Source of the DNA: an uncultured Bacteroidota bacterium
Lineage (GTDB): Bacteria > Bacteroidota > Bacteroidia > UKL13-3
Direction of reading: 5' to 3'
DNA: 64,000 bases
Assembly (NCBI GenBank): GCA_903897855.1
Contig: CAIUDH010000026.1
Span: 1-64,000, forward strand
Of this stretch, positions 8,012 through 17,365 are shown in pieces. The translations under genes were made by a program, and so were the position numbers. Numbering within the stretch: position 1 is the first letter of the stretch; each line of letters starts with the position of its first letter. The notes below the pieces were generated by a model. That model ran no database searches. It was not told where the DNA came from and was given only the letters and a program-made list of their open reading frames with translations.

Positions 8012-9331
8012 CTACTCTTCTTTGTCTTTTATGATCACGCAAAGCAGGCCAGCTAAGACCATTGAGATTCCGCCGATAACGAGAGCATAGATACTTTGAC
8101 TGTCAAAAACGTGTTTGATAAAAAAACCAAGAATTGCCGCCGCAACAATTTGAGGGATTACAATAAAAAAATTAAAGACACCCATATAGAAGCCCATTTT
8201 GTTGGCGGGTAATGCCTTTGCCAGAATGGAATAAGGCATGGTAAGCGTAGATGCCCATGCAAGGCCAACACCCAGCATAGGAATGAGTAAAAACATTTTG
8301 TCTTTAATAAAAAACATAGAAATTAAACCGATGCCACCAATCATTAAGCATATCATGTGGGTGTAGTTTTTTCCTATTCGTTTGGCTAAAACGGGAAGCA
8401 TAAACGCAACGATGGCCGATACTCCGTTGTATACCATGAACATGACCCCCACCCAGTCGCCGGCATCTTGAAATGATTTAGAGGTGGTGTCGACGGTATT
8501 GAAAGCATTTTGTGCAACACTAGAGGTGGTATAAATCCACATAGAGAATAAGGCCAACCAGGTGAAAAACTGTACTAATGCCAGTTGTAGCATTACTTTG
8601 GGCATTTTAAAAACACCTTGAACTATTTCTATGAGACCATTAAAAACGCCTTTCGTCTTTAATTTTTCCTGTTCCCATTTTGCAATGTCTTCTGGAGGAA
8701 ATTCATCGGTAGAGAGCACTGTCCATAAAACAGAGGCTAAAAAGACAATAGCACCGATAAAGAACGAGTATTTTACCGAATCGGGAATTACGCCTTCGGC
8801 TGCAGTGTTGCTGAACCCCAAAACATTGGTAAAGAAGTAGGGTAGTAAAGAGGCGATAACGGCTCCTGTGCCTATGAAAAAGGTCTGCATGGCGTAGCCA
8901 GTAGTTTGTTGTTTGGCGGGCAGTTTATCGCCTACAAAGGCGCGGAAAGGCTCCATGCTAATGTTTATGGAAGCATCCAAAACCCAAAGTAGTGTAGCGG
9001 CCACCCATAAAGAAGGTGAATTTGGCATAGCAAACAGTGCTAATGAAGAAAACAAGGCTCCTAAAAAAAAGAAAGGACGTCTTCGTCCGAAACGTGGGTG
9101 CCAAGTTCGATCGCTTAAATAACCGATGATGGGTTGCACCAGAAATCCTGTGATTGGAGCTGCAATCCAAAGAATTGGAATATCGTCGATTTTTGCGCCT
9201 AGGGTTTGGAATATTCGACTTACGTTCGCATTTTGCAAGGCAAAACCAAACTGAATTCCAAGAAATCCAAAGCTCATATTAAAAACCTGCCAAAAACTTA
9301 AAGGCGGTTTTTCTTTTAATATTGGTGCCAT
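8012..9331 (-). CDS. MFS transporter, SLC45 (sugar:H+ symporter)-like
   Basis: This integral membrane protein of 439 residues has about 12 helices. It carries the loop 2-3 MFS signature in the form SDRTWHPRFGRRRPF, and a helix 4-5 region reading NISMEPFRAFVGDKLP, both typical of the SLC45/GPH-like glycoside transporters of Bacteroidota and of plant sucrose carriers. It probably imports a disaccharide with a proton, but the sugar cannot be told from sequence. No glycoside hydrolase or regulator is adjacent. The frame extends to a GTG at 9421, but the ATG at 9331 (start MAPILKEKPPLSF) gives the usual N-terminus. Confidence 0.88.
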   Translation of the reverse strand: MAPILKEKPPLSFWQVFNMSFGFLGIQFGFALQNANVSRIFQTLGAKIDDIPILWIAAPITGFLVQPIIGYLSDRTWHPRFGRRRPFFFLGALFSSLALFAMPNSPSLWVAATLLWVLDASINISMEPFRAFVGDKLPAKQQTTGYAMQTFFIGTGAVIASLLPYFFTNVLGFSNTAAEGVIPDSVKYSFFIGAIVFLASVLWTVLSTDEFPPEDIAKWEQEKLKTKGVFNGLIEIVQGVFKMPKVMLQLALVQFFTWLALFSMWIYTTSSVAQNAFNTVDTTSKSFQDAGDWVGVMFMVYNGVSAIVAFMLPVLAKRIGKNYTHMICLMIGGIGLISMFFIKDKMFLLIPMLGVGLAWASTLTMPYSILAKALPANKMGFYMGVFNFFIVIPQIVAAAILGFFIKHVFDSQSIYALVIGGISMVLAGLLCVIIKDKEE

Positions 9332-9436
9332 AGGGTCTAAATATTTGATACGTTGAAAAAGCGGTTGAGGTAAAAAGCAATGATAAATAAAAAACTTTAG
9401 AATTCGGTATCCCCTTGGCACGAATCGTTAAATCTT

Positions 9437-9444
9437 TATCTTTG
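9437..9444 (+). promoter_or_regulatory. Promoter -7 box, probably for the DUF952 gene
   Basis: TATCTTTG matches TAnnTTTG exactly, about 115 bases before the ATG at 9559. A weaker TATTTTAG at 9506-9513 is an alternative that would give a shorter leader. Confidence 0.45.
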
Positions 9445-9558
9445 TTTAATTTGCCAGCAGAGGTAATTCTGTTTTTTTATAAAGATAACAGGGGTTAAGG
9501 AGGTGTATTTTAGCGCCCCCAAACGATCAATGCGAAAAAGCCGATTAAAATTCAATCT

Positions 9559-9876
9559 ATGATTTACCATATCACGATTCCTGAGCACTACGAGAAATTT
9601 ACAGGTAAAGAGTACTATGAATCTCCTTCCTTGTTAAGCGAGTCATTTATTCATTGTAGTACTCTTGTGCAACTAAGAGCCACTACTGAACGATTTTATA
9701 AGAACGTATCAGAAATTCTTATCTTGGTTATCGATGAACAGAAACTTACCTCAGAATTAAAATATGAGCTTGCCAAGATTGGGGAGGAATTCCCGCATAT
9801 TTATGGTCGCATAAATAAGGAAGCGATCATTGAGATTCGGAATTACAAGAAAAAAAACGGAGAGTTTGAACTCTAA
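9559..9876 (+). CDS. DUF952 family protein
   Basis: The 105-residue protein starts MIYHIT and contains the SFIHCST and FPHIYGRIN stretches that mark the DUF952 family, small cytosolic proteins with an ADP-ribosyltransferase-like fold reported in structural surveys. No enzymatic role is established. It is a single gene, convergent with the DoxX-like gene that ends 10 bases beyond it. Length agrees with the family (about 100-120 residues). Confidence 0.85.
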   Translation: MIYHITIPEHYEKFTGKEYYESPSLLSESFIHCSTLVQLRATTERFYKNVSEILILVIDEQKLTSELKYELAKIGEEFPHIYGRINKEAIIEIRNYKKKNGEFEL

Positions 9877-9885
9877 AAAGGAATT

Positions 9886-11010
9886 CTATTTCAGCAGTTT
9901 GTTTACTTCTTCAATAGACGGAATATTATAGCTACTCCATTTTTTAATCACCACATCCTTCTTTATTAAAAGCAACCCGGGGTTACTGCGAACCATCATT
10001 TTTATAGGCGTACCATCAAGGTTGTAGAAGTCGATAAATAATTGATAATCGTGGCGCAACGATTCGGTTTCAGCTTCTAAACTATTGGTGAGTCCCCAGA
10101 AATCTTTTCCCGTTTTTCGCCACTCATTGCTTAAGCCAGCTAATTTTTTGAATGCGCCTTTGTTACTATTTTTTAAGTCATAGCTCGTGAGAACTAGTTT
10201 GTAATCATTGGCAAAAAAAGTTTCAGTAGCATCATTTTTATCTTTGTCGGTGATGATAAAATCGTGTATGGGAGCTTTTGCCCCTTCATGTATTTTTTTT
10301 GTAATCCGATCTTTGTATTTATATAATGAATCCACTCCTTCGTGGTATATTTCTTTTAATCTCGCTTCGTTCACGCTGCTATCAGCCCCAGTGGGTAAAT
10401 AAGTATAGATAAAAATATTTTCGTAAACATCTGGATCATAGCTTACCATGTTTTGTTGAATACTATTTCCTATTTTAAAAGGAAGAAAATCTTTTGCTGG
10501 CAGGTACAGATAATTTTTGATGGTGAAGCCCATACTTAAAAACAAGACAACGATAAACCCTACCATACCAATGGCGCTTCCGACCAAAGGTTTGATATGC
10601 TTTAATCCAACAATAATAATAATAATAAGGAGCAAGAAAATGCTATCGTTAATAAACTCTTGTTTTAAAGAAAATTTGACCGCATCGCCGAAGCATCCAC
10701 AATCGGAAACTTTGCCTGTGATTGCCGAAAACCCCACCAGCAGCCAAAAGAAAAGCATCATGATAAAGGTGCTCCAGGCAGTGAGTTTAGGCTTAATACC
10801 CATAAGCATCGCGTATCCAATAAGTATTTCCAAAATAGAAACCAAGCAAGCTATGGTGAAAGCCGCAGGGTTTAATGCCGAGAGGTGAAATACCTCGAAA
10901 TATTCAGTGAGCTTAAACCCAAAGCCTGTGGGGTCGTTTGCTTTAAGCAAGCCGGATAAAATAAAAACAAGGGCAATAAGTACACGGGCGATGTTGGTTA
11001 TGATTTTCAT
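9886..11010 (-). CDS. DoxX/MauE-like membrane protein with periplasmic C-terminal domain (BT_3928-like)
   Basis: The N-terminal half (about 1-150) has four to five membrane helices. It includes the DoxX/MauE-type opening (ALVFILSGLLKANDP) and a VSDCGCFGD motif with a Cys pair, as in redox-associated MauE proteins. After a further helix (about 145-170) comes a soluble domain of about 200 residues ending in a thioredoxin-like pattern (DGTPIKMMVRSNPGLLLI), without a CxxC. The whole resembles the BT_3928-type proteins of Bacteroidota. A role in disulfide or quinone-linked redox chemistry is likely from family, not shown. It follows the DUF1599 gene by 3 bases, so the two form an operon. Confidence 0.8.
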   Translation of the reverse strand: MKIITNIARVLIALVFILSGLLKANDPTGFGFKLTEYFEVFHLSALNPAAFTIACLVSILEILIGYAMLMGIKPKLTAWSTFIMMLFFWLLVGFSAITGKVSDCGCFGDAVKFSLKQEFINDSIFLLLIIIIIVGLKHIKPLVGSAIGMVGFIVVLFLSMGFTIKNYLYLPAKDFLPFKIGNSIQQNMVSYDPDVYENIFIYTYLPTGADSSVNEARLKEIYHEGVDSLYKYKDRITKKIHEGAKAPIHDFIITDKDKNDATETFFANDYKLVLTSYDLKNSNKGAFKKLAGLSNEWRKTGKDFWGLTNSLEAETESLRHDYQLFIDFYNLDGTPIKMMVRSNPGLLLIKKDVVIKKWSSYNIPSIEEVNKLLK

Positions 11011-11013
11011 ATC

Positions 11014-11562
11014 TTATTTCTCGTTTAATCTGATAAGTGCGAATGCGGCATAGTTTAACATGTCGCGGTAGTTGGCATCAATGCCTTCACTAATAATAGT
11101 TTCTCCCTGATGGTCTTCGATTTGTTTTACTCTAAAGAGTTTCATTAAAATCAAATCGGTAAAAGTGTTGATGCGCATGTCTCTCCAGGCTTCACCATAA
11201 TCATGGTTTTTATTTTCCATGAGAGTTTTTGTTTTCGACACTTCCTGTTCAAACAATTGCATCACCTTACTCGATTCCATTTCAACTTCATCGTTGGAAG
11301 GCAATGAAAGCTGTATTAATCCAATAATACAATAGTTTATAATACCCACATATTCATCTTTGATATCTTCCTGAACTTTTTGCATTCCTTTTTGTTCAAT
11401 ACTACGAATGCGCTGTGCCTTAATAAATATTTGGTCGGTAATGGAAGAGGAACGCATGATGCGCCAAGAAGTGCCGTAATCAATATTCTTTTTTTGAAAG
11501 ATATCGCGGCATAGGCTTATAATAGAATCGTATTGTTGGGAGGTAATGTTAGCAGCACTCAT
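11014..11562 (-). CDS. DUF1599 protein, tandem domain
   Basis: The 182-residue protein is built of two related halves. Residues 8-85 hold CRDIFQKKNIDYGTSWRIMR, and residues 95-180 hold LMENKNHDYGEAWRDMRIN. Each has the KN-x-DYG-x-(S/A)WR motif, followed by a TD(Q/L)I helix and a Y-x(2-3)-NY(C/A) segment. This is the DUF1599 ('nucleotide modification associated domain 1') arrangement, common as a single gene in Bacteroidota. Biochemical function is not established. It is the first gene of an operon with the DoxX-like gene. Confidence 0.85.
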   Translation of the reverse strand: MSAANITSQQYDSIISLCRDIFQKKNIDYGTSWRIMRSSSITDQIFIKAQRIRSIEQKGMQKVQEDIKDEYVGIINYCIIGLIQLSLPSNDEVEMESSKVMQLFEQEVSKTKTLMENKNHDYGEAWRDMRINTFTDLILMKLFRVKQIEDHQGETIISEGIDANYRDMLNYAAFALIRLNEK

Positions 11563-11575
11563 ATATTATTGTCGA

Positions 11576-11583
11576 CAAATATA
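11576..11583 (-). promoter_or_regulatory. Promoter -7 box for the DUF1599 operon
   Basis: The minus strand reads TATATTTG, a full TAnnTTTG match, 13 bases before the ATG at 11562. The mRNA leader would be very short, about 5-9 bases. Confidence 0.6.
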
Positions 11584-11755
11584 AAACGGATTGTTGTAAC
11601 TATATAGTAATTAAGATAATTTAGCAATCGTTGTTCATGTATTTAAAGATGGTTAAGGAACACAGAAGGAGCCCACAATCATTGCCTTGGCATTCAATTT
11701 CTTCCATTCAAGTCGAGAAAATTAGGACCGTTGGCAGGGGTCTACATCTTTTCAA

Positions 11756-12895
11756 CTACCGGCCAATAGCTCTGGCAATAACCAATTTTTGAATTTCACT
11801 AGTACCCTCTCCAATCGTACAAAGTTTACTGTCGCGATAAAATTTCTCTACGGGATAATCTTTTGTATAACCGTATCCTCCAAATATTTGAACTGCATCA
11901 GTACTTACTTTTACCGCCACTTCGCTGGCAAAATACTTAGCCATGGCACTTTCTTTGGTCATCGGAAGGTGTTTGTTTTTAAGAGAAGCGGCTTGTAGAG
12001 TTAGCAATTCTGCTGCTTCTATTTGAGTAGCCATATCAGCAAGCTTAAAGCTAATGGCTTGAAATTCGCCTATGGGTTTGCCAAATTGCTCGCGCTCTTT
12101 AGCGTATTTAACAGATGCCTCATAGGCTCCTTTGGCGATTCCAAGGGATAACGAGGCAATAGAAATTCTACCCCCATCGAGCACCTTCATCGCTTGCACA
12201 AAACCATCGCCTTCCTGGCCCATAAGTTGACTTTTGTGTATTCGACATTGATCGAAAATAAGCTCCGTCGTTTCACTTGCACGCATGCCTAATTTATTTT
12301 CTTTTTTTCCAGCACTGAAACCAGGTGTGCCTCGCTCCACGATGAAAGCAGAAATGCCATGAGAATCCAACAGCTCGCCTGTTCGGGCTAATACCACCAC
12401 CACATCCCCTGTTTTTCCATGGGTGATCCAGTTTTTTGTTCCGTTGATGAGGTAGTCATCACCCTCTTTGGTGGCCACACACTTCATTCGTAAGGCATCA
12501 CTCCCTGTATTCGCTTCGGTTAACCCCCAGGCACCGATCCATTCGGCGGAGGCTAATTTGGGTAAATATTTTTTCTTTTGTTCCTCGTTGCCGAATTGTA
12601 AAATATGGCCAGTGCATAATGAATTATGTGCGGCTACCGATAAGCCGATACTGCCACATACTTTAGCAATCTCAGAAATTACCGTTACATATTCGAGGTA
12701 GCCGAACCCACTACCTCCATATTCCTGAGGTACTAAAACACCCATTAAACCAAGCTCACCCAATTTTTTAAAGAGGGGCACTGGAAATTCCTGGTTTTCA
12801 TCCCATTCCATAAGGTGTGGTCGGATATTTTTTTCGGCAAAGTCGCGCACCATTTGCGCAATCATGGTTTGGTTTTCGGTGGTTGCAAAATTCAT
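11756..12895 (-). CDS. Acyl-CoA dehydrogenase
   Basis: This FAD enzyme carries out the first oxidation step of beta-oxidation or of branched-chain acyl-CoA breakdown, passing electrons to ETF. The 379 residues are typical. Signatures are [14 protein letters not shown] (flavin region), [19 protein letters not shown], and the C-terminal [15 protein letters not shown] whose glutamate after the first Gly is the catalytic base in short/medium-chain members. Acyl-chain specificity (butyryl versus isobutyryl or 2-methylbutyryl) cannot be decided. It is a single gene with its own promoter box at 12976-12983. Confidence 0.95.
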   Translation of the reverse strand: MNFATTENQTMIAQMVRDFAEKNIRPHLMEWDENQEFPVPLFKKLGELGLMGVLVPQEYGGSGFGYLEYVTVISEIAKVCGSIGLSVAAHNSLCTGHILQFGNEEQKKKYLPKLASAEWIGAWGLTEANTGSDALRMKCVATKEGDDYLINGTKNWITHGKTGDVVVVLARTGELLDSHGISAFIVERGTPGFSAGKKENKLGMRASETTELIFDQCRIHKSQLMGQEGDGFVQAMKVLDGGRISIASLSLGIAKGAYEASVKYAKEREQFGKPIGEFQAISFKLADMATQIEAAELLTLQAASLKNKHLPMTKESAMAKYFASEVAVKVSTDAVQIFGGYGYTKDYPVEKFYRDSKLCTIGEGTSEIQKLVIARAIGR

Positions 12896-12975
12896 AATAA
12901 ACAGAGAAAATAATATAGAATATGAAACACCTAACCATAATTAAAAGGAGAATGTTTCAGAATTAATTTCTAGCG

Positions 12976-12983
12976 CGAAGGTA
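12976..12983 (-). promoter_or_regulatory. Promoter -7 box for acyl-CoA dehydrogenase
   Basis: The minus strand reads TACCTTCG, one base from TAnnTTTG. A TTG lies 20 bases further upstream as a possible -33 element, inside the end of the preceding gene. The leader would be about 75 bases. Confidence 0.45.
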
Positions 12984-12998
12984 TTTTAAATTAGTGTC

Positions 12999-13934
12999 TT
13001 AATCAACTGAGAGGTAAGATTTAATTTTCGAAAAGACCTCTTCTGTAATCAGGACAATGTTTTTAAGCTCTTCAAGACTCTTATAATTGCCATGTTGTTG
13101 GCGATAACTCACCATCGCATTGGCTATTTTATATCGTATATAAGGGTGTGATTTTAGTTCATCAAGCATGCTGGTGTTGAGGTTCAATAATTTAATTTTC
13201 GAAACATCAAGTGTTAAGTAAGGGGAGATGCTGTCGAGTAGGGTTTGGCGGAATCCATAAACCTCCAAAAGTTGACTTAGATCAAGAAACCCTCCCAAAG
13301 CAGTTCGATATTTTATAATACGCCGAGCATAACCCATTCCAATTCCTGGCAATTGGTCTAAGGTATTGGAGTCGGCACTGTTGAGTTCAATAGATAATCG
13401 GGTCGTGGTGCCTGTTTTTGTTTCTTTTGCTTCAGTTTTTATGTATGGTACCGTTTCTGGCAAGAGCAGATATTTATCCAAAGCTTCGAATTGCATTTCT
13501 GTGATGCCATAAATTTTTTTAAAATCAGTTTTGCTTTTTATCTCTCCAGCCTTAGCGATGTAATTTTTTATGATATTTATTTGTTTTTTCGACAATCCAA
13601 GTTTAATTAATTCTTCTTGGGAGGCGGTGTTTGGATTAAACTCAAAATATTCATGTGGGGCATCTTTGTTTTTAGTATAAACCTCTTTCTCCTCAGAGTC
13701 GCTACCCTTCGTGATGTCTGTTTCTTCCTTGCTTTTTTGCAAGGCATCCAGCTCCACCGCCTTTTGATAAAGGCTGCTGTTATCAAACTGTTTTGGGAAG
13801 AAATAATGCTGTATATCGCTAAAATACCAGACGGTCAGTGTAATCAGGAGCAATGCGAGTGCAGCCTTATATTCGCGAAGTGAGAATGTAAGATATTTTT
13901 TTATGGTGTCTTTAAATTCGGGGTTAATTTCCAT
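12999..13934 (-). CDS. Membrane-anchored helix-hairpin-helix (ComEA-like) protein
   Basis: The 311-residue protein starts with a short cytosolic arm and one membrane helix (about 25-43). A charged linker follows, then three helix-hairpin-helix units: around LGLSKKQINIIKNYI, around LDQLPGIGMGYARRIIKYR (the best match, with PGIGxxxAxxI) and around LDELKSHPYIRYKIA. This layout is that of ComEA-like DNA-binding proteins, which hold incoming DNA at the membrane during natural uptake. Standard ComEA has two units and about 100-200 residues, so this is a larger Bacteroidota version. No other competence gene is nearby, so a role in transformation is inference. Confidence 0.85.
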   Translation of the reverse strand: MEINPEFKDTIKKYLTFSLREYKAALALLLITLTVWYFSDIQHYFFPKQFDNSSLYQKAVELDALQKSKEETDITKGSDSEEKEVYTKNKDAPHEYFEFNPNTASQEELIKLGLSKKQINIIKNYIAKAGEIKSKTDFKKIYGITEMQFEALDKYLLLPETVPYIKTEAKETKTGTTTRLSIELNSADSNTLDQLPGIGMGYARRIIKYRTALGGFLDLSQLLEVYGFRQTLLDSISPYLTLDVSKIKLLNLNTSMLDELKSHPYIRYKIANAMVSYRQQHGNYKSLEELKNIVLITEEVFSKIKSYLSVD

Positions 13935-14359
13935 CTTTTGTTTTTTTTATGGAGTTATTTAAAAACCACCCGTGCTCATCGAAACCGATACGTATTCGAG
14001 GAGACAGAGGTAGGTGAAGCAATTATTTTAATGATGATAACAGCCTTAGCTACTGTCGGTGTTTCGCCATAAAGATTTCTCTTTATGCGGTGTTCATATT
14101 CTAATAAATTGAATATTTACAGCCTTGCAGAGTCGTTATCTAGCATCACTAATGGAGACCCGATTAAGAAAATTTTGTTTGTAATTGTTTCTTCAACAAC
14201 AAGAGGTGATTTTGTCATTTTGATAAGTTTTATTTTCTACAAATATAGTAAATTACAGTCTTAACAAAATAATTTTCAAACAGAAAAAATAAAAAATTAG
14301 CACGAAGCCATGTCAGGGAAAATCAGGAAAAGATAAATTCTAATGCCACGATGGCACCA
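13935..14359. other. Intergenic region with decayed gene
   Basis: A 425-base gap between the ComEA-like gene and the amino-acid permease gene. It holds the ORF6N-like remnant described separately (14117-14218 and weakly on to about 13980). No tRNA, terminator or other intact frame was recognised. Confidence 0.6.
14117..14218 (-). pseudogene. Remnant of an ORF6N-domain (phage-type) gene
   Basis: A 33-codon frame starts at ATG 14218 and carries EETITNKIFLIGSPLVMLDN, which closely resembles the opening of the ORF6N domain (ITNKI-x-LI...VMLD-x-DLAELY). The frame stops (TAA at 14117-14119) exactly where the conserved DLAELYGVE would continue. After the stop the same frame stays open for about 45 codons, with LEYEHRIKRN, faintly like the VKRN part of the domain. 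ORF6N proteins are about 180-300 residues, so this is a fragment from a lost phage or mobile gene. It could be chance, but the match is specific. Confidence 0.6.
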
Positions 14360-15793
14360 TCAAGATATTGTTTTCTTTTTTTGAAGTTCTTGCCATAAAT
14401 AATAAACAGGAAAGCCAAGTGCCACGATAAATAACCCAATCATGGTTTCATTTCTTGATTGCTCATTATATAGCAATGCGAAACAGATGGAGGCTGTTAC
14501 AAGAATATATAAAATTGGTACTACGGGGTATCCGAAAGCTTTATAAGGTCGTTCGGCATCTGGTTCTTTTCTTCTCAGAATGAACAACCCCGCAATGGTA
14601 AGAATATAGAACAAAAGCGAAGCAAAGGTAGCGTAGGTAAGCAAAGCGCCATATTTTCCAGAGAGGCACAATACGGAAGCCCATATACACTGTGCCCATA
14701 AGGCATATGCTGGCACGCCATGCGTATTTACATCAGCCGCTTTCTTAAAAAACAGATTATCTTTAGCCATGGTTTGAAATAAACGACCACCGGCTAAAAT
14801 AATTCCATTATTGCAACCAAAGGTAGATATCATAATAAGAGCGGCCATCAAATATTTGGCGGTATCGCCCAGAAGCACACTAGCAGCAGCTGTTGCGACA
14901 CGGTCGTTACCCGCATTTTTTATTGATTCCATCGGCAATAAGGCCAAATAAGCGATATTGGCTAAGAGGTAAATCACGGTTACAATTAAGGTGCCCCAAA
15001 ATAAACTTAACGGAATATTACGTTTAGGGTTTTCAACTTCACCCGCAATAAAGGTAACATTGTTCCATGCATCGCTACTGAAGAGCGGATTGATGATACT
15101 TGCTCCTAAACCTATGGCTAAGGCCAAACCGGTAAGGGGCATCCAATCCTTCGTAATGACGCCATTGATATTGGAGCTCTGCACAGCACTTGCATCCCAA
15201 GCGTTCTTAAAATTATCCCAAAGAATAGTTCCTTTTAAACCGATATAGAGTCCAAAGATGATTAAACCAAAGAGCGCAAGTAATTTAGCAGAGGTAAAAA
15301 CAAGCTGAATTAATTTTCCATTTTGTATTCCTCGGGTGTTTATGAAGGTTAGAAAGGCGATGCAACCGATGGCGGCCAGTTGGGCATATCGAATCGTAAA
15401 ACTGGTATCGCCAATAAGGATAGGTTCAAATAAATTGCCATCGAGGAATGGGAAGAAAACTCCGGCGTAATTAGCGAAAGCCACCGCTACCGCAGCAATG
15501 GTACCCGTTTGAATTACCGCAAATACGGTCCATCCGTAAAGGAAGGCAGTGAGCTTATTATAGGCTCTTTGGATGTACACATATTGCCCTCCTGCTTTCG
15601 GCATCATGCCAGCAAGTTCGCCGTAGCTTAATGCGGCAGCAATGGTGATAAAGCCGGTAATGAGCCATAAAGCCAAAAGCCAACCAGCACTACCCAGATC
15701 GCGAGCCATTTGGGCACTTACAATAAAAATTCCAGAGCCAATCATGCTACCTGAAACAAGTAGGGTAGCATCGAGTAAAGTGAGTTTTTTCAA
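14360..15793 (-). CDS. APC family amino-acid permease (LAT-like)
   Basis: This inner-membrane carrier of 477 residues has about 12 helices. The first helix carries the APC signature SMIGSGIFIVSAQMARDLG, and helix 6 the region following FIAGEVENPKRNIPLSLFWG. It resembles L-type amino-acid transporters and related exchangers; the substrate is not predictable. The start is a TTG at 15793, with an in-frame stop a few codons upstream and the expected LTLLDATLLVSGS N-terminus directly after. It follows the other APC gene by 19 bases, so the two permeases form an operon. Confidence 0.9.
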   Translation of the reverse strand: MKKLTLLDATLLVSGSMIGSGIFIVSAQMARDLGSAGWLLALWLITGFITIAAALSYGELAGMMPKAGGQYVYIQRAYNKLTAFLYGWTVFAVIQTGTIAAVAVAFANYAGVFFPFLDGNLFEPILIGDTSFTIRYAQLAAIGCIAFLTFINTRGIQNGKLIQLVFTSAKLLALFGLIIFGLYIGLKGTILWDNFKNAWDASAVQSSNINGVITKDWMPLTGLALAIGLGASIINPLFSSDAWNNVTFIAGEVENPKRNIPLSLFWGTLIVTVIYLLANIAYLALLPMESIKNAGNDRVATAAASVLLGDTAKYLMAALIMISTFGCNNGIILAGGRLFQTMAKDNLFFKKAADVNTHGVPAYALWAQCIWASVLCLSGKYGALLTYATFASLLFYILTIAGLFILRRKEPDAERPYKAFGYPVVPILYILVTASICFALLYNEQSRNETMIGLFIVALGFPVYYLWQELQKKKTIS

Positions 15794-15812
15794 ATTAGGT
15801 GTGATTTAAAAT

Positions 15813-17294
15813 TTATGAATTAGGGGAATTAAGTTTACTGTTCTTTTTTGAGTATACGAAGTAAATAACGAGACCGATGACGAGCCAAACTCCCAAACGA
15901 AGCCAGTTCGTCCAACCTAACCCTAAAATCATCAAAAAGCAAATACAGATACCTAAGATAGGAACAAAAGGAACCCAAGGGGTCTTAAATTTTCTTGGCA
16001 AGTCAGGGTTTGTTTTGCGTAAAATAATGACGCCGGCGCATACGAGTATAAAGGCAAATAAGGTTCCTATACTGGTCATATCGCCCACAACGTCGCCGGG
16101 AATAAAGGCTGCAAACAATCCTACAATTACTAAAATAAACAGGTTGGCTTTGTATGGTGTTTTATATTTAGGATGAACCTCACCTAAAGATTTAGGCAAT
16201 AGCCCATCGAGGCTCATGCTATAAAAAACTCTCGATTGGCCCAATAGCATAACGAGAATAACACTAGAGAATCCTGCCAGAATAGCGATGGTTACTAAGT
16301 TTGCAAGCCAAGAATAGCCTACCATGTATTTTTGAATCACGAAGGAAACGGAGGCTTCTTTACCTGTAGTTCTAAAATCTTCGACCGTTCCCATTCCAGT
16401 AAGAACATGAGCAAAGAGGATATATAAAACGGTGCAAATAATCAAGGACCCTAAAATTCCAATGGGCATGTCTCTTCCAGGGTTCTTCGCTTCTTGAGCC
16501 GCGGTACTTACGGCATCGAAGCCAATGAAAGCAAAAAACACGACCCCAGCGGCACCAATGACACCCCAGAAACCACCAAAATTATGTGATATATTTTGTG
16601 AGTCGATATAGGTGGTTGCAGCTGGAATATAGGGAGTATGATTCACCGGGTTTATAAAACTCCATCCTAAAACGATGATCATCACAACGATAGCTACTTT
16701 TGCTACCACAATTACTCCATTCACGAGCGCTGATTCTTGTGTGCCACGAATAAGTAATAAGCTAAGTAATGCGACAATAAAAAAAGCGGGAAGGTTAATC
16801 ATCCCATGAACACCCAGTGTTGAAACTTCAAATGGCGAATGGCACCATTCATAAGGTATCGCCTTCCAATGCATTACATTGACGAGTAAATTGTTTAAAT
16901 ATTCACTCCATGCAATTCCAACAGTTGCCGCGCCAACAGCATATTCCAACACTAAATCCCAACCAATAATCCAGGCAATAAATTCGCCCATCGTTGCATA
17001 GCTATAGGTATATGCACTTCCGGCGATAGGAATGGAAGACGATAATTCGGCATAGCACAAGCCGGCTAAACCACAGCCAATGGCGGCAACAATAAAACCT
17101 AAAGTTACCGATGGTCCTGCATTTTGGGCCGCCGCCGCCGCTGTTCTCACAAACAACCCGGCTCCAATAATGGCACCGATGCCTAGGGCGATTAAATTGG
17201 TTGAAGTTAAGGTTCGTTTTAATCCTCGTTCTTGATTTGTTGAACTGTGAATTAAATCGGATATCGATTTTTTACGCCATAGAGGATTCGCCAT
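15813..17294 (-). CDS. APC family cationic amino-acid transporter (CAT-like)
   Basis: The 493-residue product has about 12-14 helices and the CAT subfamily hallmarks: GLKRTLTSTNLIALGIGAII, then GAGLFVRTAA, then CYAELSSSIPIAGSAYTY and a FFAFIGFDAVSTAAQEAKNP helix. Relatives carry arginine, lysine or other amino acids. The frame begins at an ATG at 17336, but the ATG at 17294 (MANPLWRKKSISDLI) is the usual family N-terminus and leaves space for the divergent promoter region with the chromate transporter gene. It is the first gene of the two-permease operon. Confidence 0.9.
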   Translation of the reverse strand: MANPLWRKKSISDLIHSSTNQERGLKRTLTSTNLIALGIGAIIGAGLFVRTAAAAAQNAGPSVTLGFIVAAIGCGLAGLCYAELSSSIPIAGSAYTYSYATMGEFIAWIIGWDLVLEYAVGAATVGIAWSEYLNNLLVNVMHWKAIPYEWCHSPFEVSTLGVHGMINLPAFFIVALLSLLLIRGTQESALVNGVIVVAKVAIVVMIIVLGWSFINPVNHTPYIPAATTYIDSQNISHNFGGFWGVIGAAGVVFFAFIGFDAVSTAAQEAKNPGRDMPIGILGSLIICTVLYILFAHVLTGMGTVEDFRTTGKEASVSFVIQKYMVGYSWLANLVTIAILAGFSSVILVMLLGQSRVFYSMSLDGLLPKSLGEVHPKYKTPYKANLFILVIVGLFAAFIPGDVVGDMTSIGTLFAFILVCAGVIILRKTNPDLPRKFKTPWVPFVPILGICICFLMILGLGWTNWLRLGVWLVIGLVIYFVYSKKNSKLNSPNS

Positions 17295-17365
17295 ATTTGA
17301 ATGATATAATTTGCGCAATATAAAAATAAATTGCATAAAACAAAGGAAGCCCTTACTTTTACAAC

